Source of the DNA: Cohaesibacter haloalkalitolerans | GTDB taxonomy: Bacteria; Pseudomonadota; Alphaproteobacteria; Rhizobiales; Cohaesibacteraceae | Assembly: GCF_003574655.1 (NCBI RefSeq) | Contig: NZ_QNUM01000011.1 | Span: forward strand, 16,786-80,785 | DNA: 64,000 nt | Direction: 5' to 3' | Shown: positions 45,201-55,389 of the stretch, piece by piece | How the letters are laid out: each line of letters opens with the position of its first letter | How positions within the stretch are numbered: position 1 is the stretch's first letter | The notes under the pieces: model-generated | Seen by the model: only the letters and a program-made list of their open reading frames with translations | What the model was told of the DNA's origin: nothing | The model's database searches: none | Position numbers and translations under genes: made by a program

Positions 45201-46031
45201 ATGACGTCCTTTCGTGCTGCCTGTGTTCAACTGCGGTCAGGTCGCAACCCGGAGCATAATCTGGATGAAGCCGAGCGTCTGATCCGGGACGCCCGGCGTG
45301 ATGGGGCCGACTATATCCAGACGCCCGAGCAGACTGCGACCATGGAAATGAACCGCAAGGCGATGATGGATGTCATCTCCGCGCAGGATGATGACGAAGG
45401 CGTCAAGCGGATGCAGGCGCTGGCCGAGGAGCTGGACATCTGGCTGCACATCGGGTCGATGTCCTTTCTGGTGCGCACCTGCGACGAGGTCAAGGCGGTT
45501 AACCGCAGCCTGCTGATCACACCCACTGGGCGGATTGCTGCCCAGTATGACAAGATCCACATGTTCGATGTCGATCTCGAAAGCGGCGAAAGCTACCGGG
45601 AGTCGGCCAGTTTCGTGCCGGGTCTCAAGGCCGTCAGCAGTATCCTGCCGTGGGGCACGCTGGGGATGACAATCTGCTACGATCTGCGCTTCCCCTATCT
45701 GTACCGGGCGCTCTGTCGGCAGAAGGGTGCTACCATCCTGGCCATTCCCGCCGCTTTCACCAAACGCACAGGGCAGGCGCACTGGGACGTGCTGATGCGG
45801 GCGAGGGCCATCGAGAATGGCGCCTTCGTGATCGCCGCGGCGCAAGGCGGCAAGCATGAGAACGGGCGCGAGACCTATGGGCATTCGATCATTGTCGACC
45901 CATGGGGCACCGTGTTGGCGGTGGCTGGAGAAGAGCCCTGCTTCATCGCTGCCGACATCGACATGACGCGGGTCGAGGGCTGCCGCAAGGCCATTCCGTC
46001 GCTGCAGCATGATCGGGCTTTTGAAATCTGA
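45201..46031 (+). CDS. Nitrilase-superfamily amidohydrolase (Nit1-like)
   Basis: The 276-residue protein carries the carbon-nitrogen hydrolase triad: Glu in TPEQTA (about residue 45), Lys in YDKIHMFDVDL (about 120) and Cys in MTICYDLRFP (about 157). The KIHMFDVDL and RFPYLYRALCRQKGA segments fit the Nit1 branch, deaminated glutathione amidase. It follows grxC, which fits a role in glutathione repair; this is inference. GGAG lies before the ATG at 45201. Confidence 0.9.
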   Translation: MTSFRAACVQLRSGRNPEHNLDEAERLIRDARRDGADYIQTPEQTATMEMNRKAMMDVISAQDDDEGVKRMQALAEELDIWLHIGSMSFLVRTCDEVKAVNRSLLITPTGRIAAQYDKIHMFDVDLESGESYRESASFVPGLKAVSSILPWGTLGMTICYDLRFPYLYRALCRQKGATILAIPAAFTKRTGQAHWDVLMRARAIENGAFVIAAAQGGKHENGRETYGHSIIVDPWGTVLAVAGEEPCFIAADIDMTRVEGCRKAIPSLQHDRAFEI

Positions 46032-46160
46032 CGCCAGATAGCCTATATTTAGAGAGATGAAACTTTTCTCCTGCCAATGTGTGCAAGCTGGCTTGTCATG
46101 CTGGCCGCGCCGATTGGCGAGAGGGTGCCACTGTAACCGGATATGACTTAGAGGTCTGAC

Positions 46161-46691
46161 TTGATTAAGTATTCGCTGCGTTGCGATCATGATCATGTGT
46201 TTGAAGGCTGGTTTCGCAATAATGATGATTGCGAGGCACAGATCCGTGATGGGCGGGTGGAATGCCCCTATTGCGCCTCTACGTCGATTGCCAAGTCCCT
46301 GATGGCCCCAAGCGTGACTGGGACTCGCACTCAGGATAAGGGGCTGCCTGTTCGCCCCGGTGCAGCTCACACGGGGGTGGCATCTGGCGGGGCTGGTGGC
46401 AATGCCGTCGTGCCTGCATCCGTATCGGTTTCTGCTCCTGCCTCCGCAGAGGCGGGGGAAGGACCCAGCCCGCAACAGATTCAGCAGATGCTTCGGGCCT
46501 TCCGTCAGCATGTGGTCGACAATGCCGATTATGTCGGCGACAAGTTTGCCGAAGAGGCCCGCAAGATGCACTTCCGCGAAACCGAAGAGCGCGGCATCTA
46601 TGGCGAGGCGACCGTTGATGAAATCAAGTCGCTCTCGGAAGACGGGATCGATTGTCTGCCGATGCCTGTCTTGCCTGAAGACCAGAACTGA
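46161..46691 (+). CDS. DUF1178 protein
   Basis: The start is a TTG (46161), chosen because GAGG lies six bases upstream and the next residues (IKYSLRCDHDHVFEGWFR) match how the family begins. The 176-residue protein has a CxxC zinc-ribbon (VECPYCAS) near residue 36, a variable Ala/Ser-rich linker and a conserved C-terminal part (ADYVGDKFAEEARKMHFRET, EERGIYGEAT). The function is unknown; the zinc ribbon suggests nucleic-acid or protein binding. It ends a run that began with comF. Confidence 0.9.
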   Translation: MIKYSLRCDHDHVFEGWFRNNDDCEAQIRDGRVECPYCASTSIAKSLMAPSVTGTRTQDKGLPVRPGAAHTGVASGGAGGNAVVPASVSVSAPASAEAGEGPSPQQIQQMLRAFRQHVVDNADYVGDKFAEEARKMHFRETEERGIYGEATVDEIKSLSEDGIDCLPMPVLPEDQN

Positions 46692-46750
46692 TGGGTGTCA
46701 TCTGAGTGGCGCGGACGGCGCCTTCGGTCCTGACATGATGACAAATAAAG

Positions 46751-46790
46751 AAAACCCCGCTCCGGCACTCTGGCCGAAGCGGGGCTTTTT
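46751..46790. terminator. Bidirectional terminator between DUF1178 and a chemotaxis gene
   Basis: CCCCGCTCCGGC pairs with GCCGAAGCGGGG around a short loop (one mismatch) and has a T-run on the plus side and A-run on the other, serving both convergent genes. Confidence 0.88.
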
Positions 46791-46808
46791 GTTTCTGGTG
46801 ATCTGTCG

Positions 46809-48995
46809 TTACGCGGCTGCGAAATCTTCGACAAATTTTTCCACGATCTTGCTGAGGTCGCCTGCCTGATCGGAGAGGCCCTTGGAGAGGTCCTGCAGCC
46901 GGATCGAGGCTGTGCCGGTCTGTTCTGCTGCAAGGCTCACGCCGCCGATGTTTCGTGTCACTTCATCGGTGCCGGTTGCTGCCTGCTGGCAGTTGGTCGC
47001 GATTTCAGCGGTTGCCGATCCCTGCTCGTCCACGGCGACCGTGATCTGGGACGCGGTTTCCTTGATGCTGGCGATGACCTGAGCGATTTCGCCAACCGAT
47101 TTGACGGTGCCGTCTGTAGCCTGCTGGATCTCGGCGACTTTCTGGCCGATTTCCTCGGTGGCCTTGGCGGTCTGCGATGCCAGTTGCTTGACCTCTGCAG
47201 CCACAACGGCAAAGCCCTTGCCTGCTTCTCCGGCCCGTGCCGCCTCGATGGTGGCGTTGAGGGCGAGAAGGTTGGTCTGGGCGGCGATGCCGTTGATCAG
47301 CTCGATGACATCACCAATGGCTGCGGCTGCGGCTGCCAGTGACTGGATGCGCTGGTTGGCGGCGTCGGCTTCGGCATTGGCCTTGTCGGCGACCTGGGCA
47401 GAATGGATGACCTGATCATTGACAACACGAACGGAAGCGGACATTTCCTCGGTGGCGCTGGCTACGGTCTGGACGTTGGCAGACGCCTGATCGGCGGCAA
47501 CGGCCACGGACTGCGACTGCCGCGATGTTTCCTTGGCGGTTTCGGACAGGTCCTGAGCGGCGCTGGCGACTTCGCTGGACGAAGAGGCGATGCCCGAGGA
47601 GAGGGCCTGCATGCGGGAGACAAAGTCCTGGGCGAGCTTGGCCCGATGGTCCAGAAGCTTGCGTTCCGCTTCTTCGCGCTCGGAGGCTTCCTGGCGCAGT
47701 CTTTCTGCTTCCTGCAAGCCGGTGCGTAGCACTTCGGAGGCCTTGGCAATTTCGCCGATCTCGTCCTTGCGATCAGCGCCGTCGACACGGTCAACCGGAT
47801 CACCCGATGCGATCCTGCGCAGGATATTCGCCATGGTGACGATTGGAGAGGAAATGTTGTGAGCGACGAATGCCATGGCTGCCATGGCGACCACTGCGAC
47901 CACAAGCGCCACCGCAAGCTGCCAGAACAGATCGTTGTTGTTGCGCTGTGCCATGGCCTGACCCATGGCGATGGATTCGGCCATTACGACGGAGCGGGGT
48001 ACGTCGATGACCACAGACCAGCTCTTGTCGGTGCGGCCCAGAGCAATCGGGGAGAAGACGCGCAGGGTGTCGTCCCCTTCGTTCACGAAGACCTTGGGCT
48101 GACCCTGATTGAGCGCTGCGGTTTCAGCCTGAATATTGTCCGGATCGGCTTCAAATTTGCCGCCGATCAGTTTGGGATTGGCACTGGAGGCAACCACGAG
48201 ACCGTCATTGGTGACGATTTCAACCGAGCCGCTGCCGTTGAAGGTGCTGTTGTCGACCTTGTTGGCCAGTTCCTGCACGAAAGACAGATCGAAGTCGGCG
48301 CCAGCGACACCGGCGAATTTGCCATTGACCTTGATCGGTACGGACATGGTGGCCAGATAGACGGCCTTGCCCTGTACGACATAAGGCAGGGGAGCGAGGA
48401 TGCTTTCGTTGCCACTGGCCTGCGGGCCGAGGAACCAGCCGCCCTTGATCAGGCCGTTCGAGTGTTTGTCGGAGCTGTCATATTCAACGAGCGGCTGTAC
48501 GGCAATCTTGCTGCCGTCGCGCGTCCAGTAGGGCAGGGCGCGACCGGTCTCGTCCGAGCCAACCTTGGCGTCGGAGCGGTAGCTGTTGTCCATGCCGTCC
48601 AGTGCGTTTGGCTCCCACGCGCTGTAGGTGCCATTGAAAAGCGGGTTGTCGGTGAGGGATCGATGCAGAAGCTCGTTGAGCTGGCCACGCCGGATCTCCT
48701 TGGGTGATCCTCCGTCTCCTTCGGGCATGGCAATCGTCTCAAGCGCCTTGGCCATGCTTCGCGCCGTGGAAAATGCGGTTTCAACTTCAGACTTGATGAT
48801 GCCCGCCTGAGCGGCTGCGAGGTTGGACAGGGATTTCTGGCCTGTGATGTCGAGCAACTCACCCACGTTCGACGAAACGTAGGTTGCGTTGTTTCTGGCT
48901 GACCAGAGGTTATATCCAACAATGGTGCCTGTTGAGCCAATGACACAGATGGCAGTGAAGGCGACGATGCGAACGCGAATGGAGTGGAGGTTCAT
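46809..48995 (-). CDS. Membrane methyl-accepting chemotaxis protein with dCache sensor
   Basis: The 728-residue protein has a first membrane segment (about residues 8-30), a periplasmic dCache-type sensor (about 40-345, with SAWEPNALDGMDNSYRSD and AVYLATMSVPIKVNGKFAGV), a second membrane segment (about 352-375), HAMP (about 376-430) and an MCP signalling domain with the tip motif [20 protein letters not shown]. It passes ligand binding to CheA/CheW. The ligand is unknown; dCache receptors often bind amino acids or amines. A terminator follows. Confidence 0.92.
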   Translation of the reverse strand: MNLHSIRVRIVAFTAICVIGSTGTIVGYNLWSARNNATYVSSNVGELLDITGQKSLSNLAAAQAGIIKSEVETAFSTARSMAKALETIAMPEGDGGSPKEIRRGQLNELLHRSLTDNPLFNGTYSAWEPNALDGMDNSYRSDAKVGSDETGRALPYWTRDGSKIAVQPLVEYDSSDKHSNGLIKGGWFLGPQASGNESILAPLPYVVQGKAVYLATMSVPIKVNGKFAGVAGADFDLSFVQELANKVDNSTFNGSGSVEIVTNDGLVVASSANPKLIGGKFEADPDNIQAETAALNQGQPKVFVNEGDDTLRVFSPIALGRTDKSWSVVIDVPRSVVMAESIAMGQAMAQRNNNDLFWQLAVALVVAVVAMAAMAFVAHNISSPIVTMANILRRIASGDPVDRVDGADRKDEIGEIAKASEVLRTGLQEAERLRQEASEREEAERKLLDHRAKLAQDFVSRMQALSSGIASSSSEVASAAQDLSETAKETSRQSQSVAVAADQASANVQTVASATEEMSASVRVVNDQVIHSAQVADKANAEADAANQRIQSLAAAAAAIGDVIELINGIAAQTNLLALNATIEAARAGEAGKGFAVVAAEVKQLASQTAKATEEIGQKVAEIQQATDGTVKSVGEIAQVIASIKETASQITVAVDEQGSATAEIATNCQQAATGTDEVTRNIGGVSLAAEQTGTASIRLQDLSKGLSDQAGDLSKIVEKFVEDFAAA

Positions 48996-49346
48996 AATGC
49001 AAAACCTTGTTGAGTGCCATTCAGAATAGCAGTGATACGACTGATTTGCCCGGACACCTGGCGGCCGGAATTGTTTTTTTATTCTGGGCAGACCTCTTCT
49101 GTCCGGAATGTATTGATTATTTTGAATTTGATGTATTAAGACGAGGTAAAATATTATTTTGTAACGTCTAGTGCAAAAGGGTTATGCAGATATACTTGGT
49201 CATCTGCGGAGTTTTCATGTAAAGAAATTGGTTGTTTTGACAGGATTTGCGCGCATACGTTTATTTCTCCATGCGCATTGCTGGTGCTTATACTTTGCCG
49301 CGAAGGGAGCTTGCCGGTGTAAAAGGTTTGGAAGGTTATTCTGAGG
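48996..49346. other. Intergenic between chemotaxis gene and ubiG
   Basis: It is AT-rich around 49080-49180 and likely holds the promoter of the MCP gene. No gene or RNA was recognised. Confidence 0.5.
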
Positions 49347-50099
49347 CTATTTCTTCTGGCAAAGAAACATGTAGTTGACGTCGAGGTCGTTTGAGCGGGA
49401 CCATTTGTCGAACAACGGGTTGTAGCTGACGCCGACCTTTTCGACGATCTCCAGACCAGTCGGGGCAAGGGAGCGTTCCAATTCGTTCGGGGTGACGAAT
49501 TTTTCCCATGTGTGGGTGCCAACCGGAAGCCAGCGCAGGATGTATTCTGCTCCGATGATCGCCAGAGCGTGAGACTTCAGGGTGCGGTTGAGTGTTGCAA
49601 TAACCATCAGCCCACCCGGCTTGACCATGCTGGCGCATTCGGACAGGAACAGGTCGACGTCGGCTACGTGTTCCACCACTTCCATCGTCAGGACGACATC
49701 GTAAGACCGGCCTTCGGCAACGAGGGCTTCGGCTGTCGTGGCGCGGTAGTCGATGGCAAGGCCGCTTTCCCTGGCGTGGGTGGAGGCGATGCCGATGTTG
49801 GTTTCCGAGGCGTCGACGCCGGTTACCTCAGCTCCGAGGCGACAGAGCGGTTCGCACAGAAGGCCACCGCCACAACCGACATCCAGAATGGTCAGGCCCT
49901 TGAGAGGCTGACGGGCATGGGCATCACAGCCGAAATGATCTAGCAGCTTTTCCCTCAAATAGGCGATGCGGGTCGGGTTGAACTTGTGCAGGGGCCGGAA
50001 CTTGCCCGTCGGGCTCCACCATTCCTGAGCCATCGCCGAGAACCGCGCAATTTCAGCATCATCAACGGTGGTTGCCTTTGGATTGGTCTGGGATGTCAT
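49347..50099 (-). CDS. ubiG: UbiG, ubiquinone O-methyltransferase
   Basis: From the ATG at 50099 ([11 protein letters not shown]) the protein has 250 residues. SAM motif I is [14 protein letters not shown] (about residue 74), with [13 protein letters not shown] and [17 protein letters not shown]. That is the UbiG pattern; it methylates two hydroxyls in ubiquinone synthesis. A longer frame starts at 50180 but has no ribosome-binding site. It is divergent from lysC. Confidence 0.95.
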   Translation of the reverse strand: MTSQTNPKATTVDDAEIARFSAMAQEWWSPTGKFRPLHKFNPTRIAYLREKLLDHFGCDAHARQPLKGLTILDVGCGGGLLCEPLCRLGAEVTGVDASETNIGIASTHARESGLAIDYRATTAEALVAEGRSYDVVLTMEVVEHVADVDLFLSECASMVKPGGLMVIATLNRTLKSHALAIIGAEYILRWLPVGTHTWEKFVTPNELERSLAPTGLEIVEKVGVSYNPLFDKWSRSNDLDVNYMFLCQKK

Positions 50100-50358
50100 T
50101 GTCTGCCCTTTGCTTCCGATCTGCTTTGGGGGATATACGGTTGGGGTTTCCCCCTTGTTGATTAGCGAATTGATTGTCAAAACGCCATCGTGATGCAGTT
50201 TTCAATAACTTCTTTCCGCGAGAGGAAAAGTCAAGCCCGAGAATGCTTGCATGCGCGCCGTCTGCCGAGTATGACTATGCGCAACCGGCGGCAAGGTCAA
50301 TCTGCCCTTATGATTGTGCCGCTTAAAACGGAAAACCAGTGACAGAAAGCGATAGTGA

Positions 50359-51612
50359 ATGGCTCGTCTTGTCATGAAGTTCGGGGGTACGTCTGTTGCG
50401 GATATCGAGCGCATCAGACGCGTTGCCCGACACGTGAAGCGTGAAGTGGACGCGGGAAATCAGGTGGCCGTCGTAGTCTCTGCGATGGCTGGCAAAACCA
50501 ACGAGCTGGTTGGTTGGGTCCAGGAGGCTTCTCCCCTTTATGATGCTCGCGAGTATGATACCGTTGTTTCCTCTGGTGAACAGGTGACATCGGGTCTTCT
50601 TGCCTTGACCCTGCAGAATATGGGCGTTGATGCCCGGTCTTGGCTTGGATGGCAAATTCCTTTTAAAACCAATGGTGTACACGGTGCTGCGCGGATCGAG
50701 GAAATCGATGGTTCGGTCCTGATCGAGCGTCTGGAAATGAACCAGGTTGCTGTGGTCGCCGGGTTCCAGGGGATTGCTCCGGACAACCGGATCTCGACTT
50801 TGGGGCGCGGTGGTTCCGACACCAGCGCGGTTGCCATTGCAGCTGCCATCAATGCCGACCGTTGCGATATCTATACCGATGTGGACGGGGTCTACACCAC
50901 TGACCCGCGCATTGTTCCCGAAGCGAGACGGCTCGATCAGATTTCCTTTGAGGAAATGCTGGAAATGGCATCTCTGGGTGCCAAGGTTATGCAGGTGCGC
51001 TCTGTCGAGATGGCAATGGTGCATAATGTTCGCACATTCGTGCGGTCTTCTTTCGTCGAGCCGGATGCTCCCGAGCTGATGAATGCGGACCAGCCCGTGG
51101 GAACTTTGATCTGTGATGAGGATGAGATTGTGGAAAAACAGGTTGTAACCGGAATTGCCTTCTCGAAGGATGAAGCGCAAATCTCCCTGCGTCGGCTCGA
51201 AGACAAGCCGGGCATTGCGGCGCATGTTTTTGGTCCTCTTGCAGAGGCCAATATCAATGTCGACATGATCGTGCAGAATATCTCTGAAGATGGCACCATC
51301 ACTGATATGACCTTCACTGTGCCCAAGGGCGATTTCGATCGCGCCCGGGTCGTGCTGGAAGGCGCCCGTCACAACATCAACTACAATGTCCTGCAAGGCT
51401 CGACCGATGTGGTGAAGGTGTCCGTGATCGGTATCGGGATGCGCAGCCATGCCGGTGTCGCCTCCCAGGCCTTCAAGGCGCTGGCTGAGCGTGGCATCAA
51501 CATTCGCGCCATCACGACGTCCGAGATCAAGATTTCCATCCTGATCGATGCTGAATATGCGGAGCTGGCGGTTCGCGCCCTGCATTCGCTTTACGGATTG
51601 GACGAGAAGTAG
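50359..51612 (+). CDS. lysC: Aspartate kinase (LysC)
   Basis: The 417-residue enzyme begins MARLVMKFGGTSVADIERI, the aspartokinase signature, has GRGGSDTSAVAIAAA (about 153) and two C-terminal ACT domains (about 265-410). It phosphorylates aspartate as the first step to lysine, threonine and methionine and is feedback-regulated through the ACT domains. An internal start for the small subunit, known in some bacteria, was not judged. A hairpin follows the stop. Confidence 0.96.
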   Translation: MARLVMKFGGTSVADIERIRRVARHVKREVDAGNQVAVVVSAMAGKTNELVGWVQEASPLYDAREYDTVVSSGEQVTSGLLALTLQNMGVDARSWLGWQIPFKTNGVHGAARIEEIDGSVLIERLEMNQVAVVAGFQGIAPDNRISTLGRGGSDTSAVAIAAAINADRCDIYTDVDGVYTTDPRIVPEARRLDQISFEEMLEMASLGAKVMQVRSVEMAMVHNVRTFVRSSFVEPDAPELMNADQPVGTLICDEDEIVEKQVVTGIAFSKDEAQISLRRLEDKPGIAAHVFGPLAEANINVDMIVQNISEDGTITDMTFTVPKGDFDRARVVLEGARHNINYNVLQGSTDVVKVSVIGIGMRSHAGVASQAFKALAERGINIRAITTSEIKISILIDAEYAELAVRALHSLYGLDEK

Positions 51613-51620
51613 ATCCTTGC

Positions 51621-51655
51621 GTTGTGGAGCGGCCGCTTGATGGCCGTTTCACAAC
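51621..51655 (+). terminator. Hairpin after lysC, probable weak terminator
   Basis: GTTGTGGAGCGGCC pairs along its whole length with GGCCGTTTCACAAC (14 bp, two G-U), around a seven-base loop. The U-run after it is broken (TTCGTTT), so it may be weak or an RNA-stability element. Confidence 0.6.
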
Positions 51656-51870
51656 TTCGTTTCCTGTCGAGAGAGTGTCCTTTGGCCCCTCTAAAGCTTT
51701 GCGCATGATTGATCTGCCTGATCGCATCATGCCATACTGCGCGTGACACGAATCCCCGCTTTCTGACTCATGGCTTGTGGCGGGTTTTCGGACGTCAGGA
51801 AATCTTATTTGCGGGTTGGCCGCCCAGTGGTGGTTCCCCTGTGACAATGCGGAAAATCGGAGATACCCGG

Positions 51871-54153
51871 ATGCGGGGAAATCTGGCAGGTCCGCGCATT
51901 CTCTTGCGACGCCTTCGCGAAACGATGGCCAAGCCGACGGATGCGCAGGAACGATTAAACGAGATTGTGCGACTGATCGCGGCCAACATGGTGGCCGAGG
52001 TTTGCTCGGTCTATGTTCTTCGTTCCGATAATCTGCTCGAGCTTTACGCGACCGAGGGCCTCAATCCGATGGCCGTGCACGAGACCCGCCTGAGCGTCGG
52101 CGAGGGCTTGGTCGGTCACATCGCGTCCGAAGCGCGCATCCTCAATCTGTCGGAGCCGCAGGAGCACCCAGCCTTTGCCTACCGCCCGGAAACGGGTGAG
52201 GAAATCTATCACGCCTTTCTCGGTGTTCCCATCCTGCGTTCGGGCCGGACGCTGGGCGTTCTGGTTGTTCAGAACAAGACCCAGCGGCTCTATTCGGACG
52301 AGGAAGTCGAGGCCCTGCAGACCACTGCGATGGTGCTGGCCGAGCTGATTGCCTCCGGCGAGCTGAAGGGCCTTTCCGGACCCGGTGCCGATCTCGATCT
52401 CGTCCGGCCTTTGCGGCTTGAAGGTCTGTCTATGGCCGAAGGGCTTGGCCTTGGGCGGGTCGTTCTGCACGAGCCGCGCATCGTGGTCACGAATCTCATT
52501 GCCGAGGACGCTCAGGCCGAGGAAAAGCGGCTGGAATCGGCGATCGAGCATTTGCGCCTGTCGGTCGATGACCTGTTGAATCGTGACGACATTTCCCATG
52601 TCGGCGAGCATCGCGACATTCTGGAAGCCTACCGGATGTTTGCCTATGACCGCGGTTGGGTGCGGCGGATGCAGGAAGCCATTCATACCGGTCTGACAGC
52701 CGAAGCTGCGGTGGAGCGGGTGCAGAGCGACACGCGCGCCCGTCTGATGCGCTCCACAGACCCGTATCTGCGTGACCGGCTGCATGATTTCGATGATCTG
52801 GCCAACCGGTTGATGCGCAAGCTCAGCGGCGACAAGCTGACGGACAAGAATGGCGAGAAGCCGACCGACGCGATCATCGTTGCCCGCAACATGGGGGCGG
52901 CGGAGCTACTCGACTATGGGCGGGACCGGGTCCGTGGTCTGGTTCTGGAAGAAGGCGCGCCGACGAGCCATGTGGTCATCGTTGCCCGTGCGCTCGGAAT
53001 TCCCACGGTCGGTCAGGTCGCCACGGCAGTCGCTCTTTGTGAAGACGGCGATCCGATCATTGTTGACGGCGATACCGGCCATGTGCACATGCGCCCGCCT
53101 GCCGATGTGGAAGCCTCCTATGTCGACCAGGTCAAGTTCCGTGCCCATCGACAGGAACAATATCGCAAGCTGCGCGACAAGCCTGCCGTCACTCAGGACG
53201 GGGTGCCGGTCGATCTCTACATGAATGCCGGCCTTCTGGTGGATCTGCCGAACATGGTTGGCGCAGGTGCCAAGGGCATCGGCCTGTTCCGGACGGAGCT
53301 GCAGTTCATGGTTGCGGCCAGCTTCCCGCGGATGCGCGAACAGGAAAAGGTCTATCGTCAGGTGCTCGACAGTGCCGACGGGATGCCCGTGACCTTCCGT
53401 TCCCTTGACGTGGGCGGCGACAAGGTTCTTGCCTTCCTGCGTATGGCGGCAGAGGAAAACCCGGCCATGGGCTGGCGGGCCATCCGGCTCGGGCTTGATC
53501 GCCCCGGCCTGCTCAGGACTCAGATGCGGGCCCTGCTGCATGCCGCAGCGGGACGGACTCTTCGGCTGATGTTCCCGATGATCACCGATGTCTTCGAGTT
53601 CGATGAAGCCAAGGGCCTGTTCATGCGGGAGGTCGCCCATCTGGAGCGGCACAATTATCAGAAGCCGGAGAAGATCCAGCTTGGCGCCATGCTGGAAGTG
53701 CCGTCACTGCTGTTCCAGCTTGATGCACTTCTGGATCGGGCGGATTTCATTTCCATCGGTACCAATGACCTGCATCAGTTCATGATGGCCTGTGACAGGG
53801 GCAACACCCGGCTTTCCGGGCGCTACAGTTCGCTGTCGCCGTCCTTCCTGCGCGCTCTCAAACATATCATCACCAAGGGTGAGGAAAAGGGCGTGCCGGT
53901 TACCGTGTGCGGTGAGCTGGCGGGTCGGGCAACCGGTGCGATGGCGCTGTTGGCGCTTGGCTATCGCCATCTTTCCATGGCGCCTTCCTCCGTCGGGCCG
54001 GTCAAGGCCATGCTGCTTGAGCTGCCGCTCGCTCAGCTTGAGGCGGAATTCACCGAAATGCTTGCAACAGCTGTTCATGCTGATGAGGTGAAACGCTTCC
54101 TGCAGGATTTCGCAGAACGTTACGATATTCATATTCCGGCGGGAAATCTCTAG
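51871..54153 (+). CDS. ptsP: PtsP, phosphoenolpyruvate-protein phosphotransferase of the nitrogen PTS
   Basis: From the ATG at 51871 (MRGNLAGPRILLRRL, with GGAGA seven bases upstream) the protein has 760 residues; a longer frame begins at 51709 or 51847. It has an N-terminal GAF domain (about 20-150; MVAEVCSVYVLRSDNLLELY) and EI domains with the phosphorylated His in GAPTSHVVIVARALG (about 365) and the PEP-binding barrel (FRTELQFMV, then FISIGTNDLHQFMMACDRGN). PtsP passes phosphate to NPr and EIIA-Ntr for nitrogen and potassium control. Its place between lysC and prfA is usual for alphaproteobacteria. Confidence 0.95.
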   Translation: MRGNLAGPRILLRRLRETMAKPTDAQERLNEIVRLIAANMVAEVCSVYVLRSDNLLELYATEGLNPMAVHETRLSVGEGLVGHIASEARILNLSEPQEHPAFAYRPETGEEIYHAFLGVPILRSGRTLGVLVVQNKTQRLYSDEEVEALQTTAMVLAELIASGELKGLSGPGADLDLVRPLRLEGLSMAEGLGLGRVVLHEPRIVVTNLIAEDAQAEEKRLESAIEHLRLSVDDLLNRDDISHVGEHRDILEAYRMFAYDRGWVRRMQEAIHTGLTAEAAVERVQSDTRARLMRSTDPYLRDRLHDFDDLANRLMRKLSGDKLTDKNGEKPTDAIIVARNMGAAELLDYGRDRVRGLVLEEGAPTSHVVIVARALGIPTVGQVATAVALCEDGDPIIVDGDTGHVHMRPPADVEASYVDQVKFRAHRQEQYRKLRDKPAVTQDGVPVDLYMNAGLLVDLPNMVGAGAKGIGLFRTELQFMVAASFPRMREQEKVYRQVLDSADGMPVTFRSLDVGGDKVLAFLRMAAEENPAMGWRAIRLGLDRPGLLRTQMRALLHAAAGRTLRLMFPMITDVFEFDEAKGLFMREVAHLERHNYQKPEKIQLGAMLEVPSLLFQLDALLDRADFISIGTNDLHQFMMACDRGNTRLSGRYSSLSPSFLRALKHIITKGEEKGVPVTVCGELAGRATGAMALLALGYRHLSMAPSSVGPVKAMLLELPLAQLEAEFTEMLATAVHADEVKRFLQDFAERYDIHIPAGNL

Positions 54154-54252
54154 CGACTCTCTGTGTGGATCGTCCGTGCTGTCGCTTGGGGCAGGGTGGG
54201 GGATAGACAGTGAGCGTGTTTCTCATGGCCGATTGCAACAGGACTGAAAAAT

Positions 54253-55344
54253 ATGGTTGGAGTTTCCATTCCGAAGGGCCGCGTTGAAGCCCTGATCCAG
54301 CGGTTCGATGCCCTGTCCGCCGAGATGGCGGCGGGACCTGATCCCGATGCCTATGTGAAGCTCAGCCGGGATTATGCCGAGCTGGAGCCTGTTGCCATGA
54401 AGTCGCGCGAATATATGGCCGCACTTCAGGAGCTTCAGGATCTTGAAGACATTCTCGAGGATCCGGACATGGATGCCGAAATGCGCGAACTGGCGCAGCT
54501 GGATCTCAAGCCGACCGAGGAGAAAATCGAGGATCTTGCTGCCGAGTTGCAGATTCTGCTGCTGCCCAAGGACGCTGCCGACAACAAGAGCGCCATTCTG
54601 GAAGTGCGCGCCGGGACCGGTGGGGACGAAGCTGCCCTGTTTGCGGGGGATCTGTTCCGCATGTATCAGCGCTATGCCGAGGTCAATGGCTGGAAGGTTT
54701 CTGTGATGTCGGTCAGCGAAGGCGAAGTCGGCGGTTACAAGGAAATCATCGCCAGCGTTTCCGGCGTCGGAGTGTTTGCCAAGATGAAATATGAATCCGG
54801 CGTGCACCGGGTACAGCGCGTGCCGGAAACCGAATCCGGTGGCCGCATCCACACCTCGGCAGCGACCGTGGCCGTGTTGCCCGAAGCAGAAGAGGTGGAC
54901 ATCGACATTCGCCCCGACGATATCCGCATTGATACGATGCGCGCGTCGGGTGCCGGTGGACAGCATGTCAACACCACCGACTCGGCCGTACGCATCACCC
55001 ATCTACCCACCGGCATAGTCGTGACCTCGTCAGAGAAGTCGCAGCATCAGAACCGGGCCAACGCCATGAAGGTTTTGCAGGCGCGCCTCTATGAGGCCGA
55101 ACGGGAGCGGGCCGACAGTGAGCGGTCTGAAGCGCGTCGGGGGCAGGTCGGTTCCGGTGACCGTTCGGAGCGAATCCGCACCTACAACTTCCCTCAGGGG
55201 CGCGTGACAGACCACCGCATCAACCTGACGCTCTACAAGCTGGACAAGGTTCTGGCCGGGGAAGCGCTCGGGGAGCTGATTGATGCGCTGATCGCCGAGA
55301 ATCAGGCCCAGTTGCTGGCCGCTGCCGAAGAGGGGGCCGTCTAG
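54253..55344 (+). CDS. prfA: Peptide chain release factor 1 (PrfA)
   Basis: The 363-residue factor has the catalytic GGQ in [19 protein letters not shown] (about residue 237), which hydrolyses the finished peptidyl-tRNA, and the stop-codon reading motif region [20 protein letters not shown] (about 190-210), where PxT reads UAA and UAG. It ends terminated translation. It is directly followed by prmC, whose product methylates the GGQ glutamine, so the two genes form a functional unit. Confidence 0.97.
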   Translation: MVGVSIPKGRVEALIQRFDALSAEMAAGPDPDAYVKLSRDYAELEPVAMKSREYMAALQELQDLEDILEDPDMDAEMRELAQLDLKPTEEKIEDLAAELQILLLPKDAADNKSAILEVRAGTGGDEAALFAGDLFRMYQRYAEVNGWKVSVMSVSEGEVGGYKEIIASVSGVGVFAKMKYESGVHRVQRVPETESGGRIHTSAATVAVLPEAEEVDIDIRPDDIRIDTMRASGAGGQHVNTTDSAVRITHLPTGIVVTSSEKSQHQNRANAMKVLQARLYEAERERADSERSEARRGQVGSGDRSERIRTYNFPQGRVTDHRINLTLYKLDKVLAGEALGELIDALIAENQAQLLAAAEEGAV

Positions 55345-55389
55345 CGCACAAGCTGGACAGGGTTTTCGCAGCAGCCTTCGGAGGGTTCG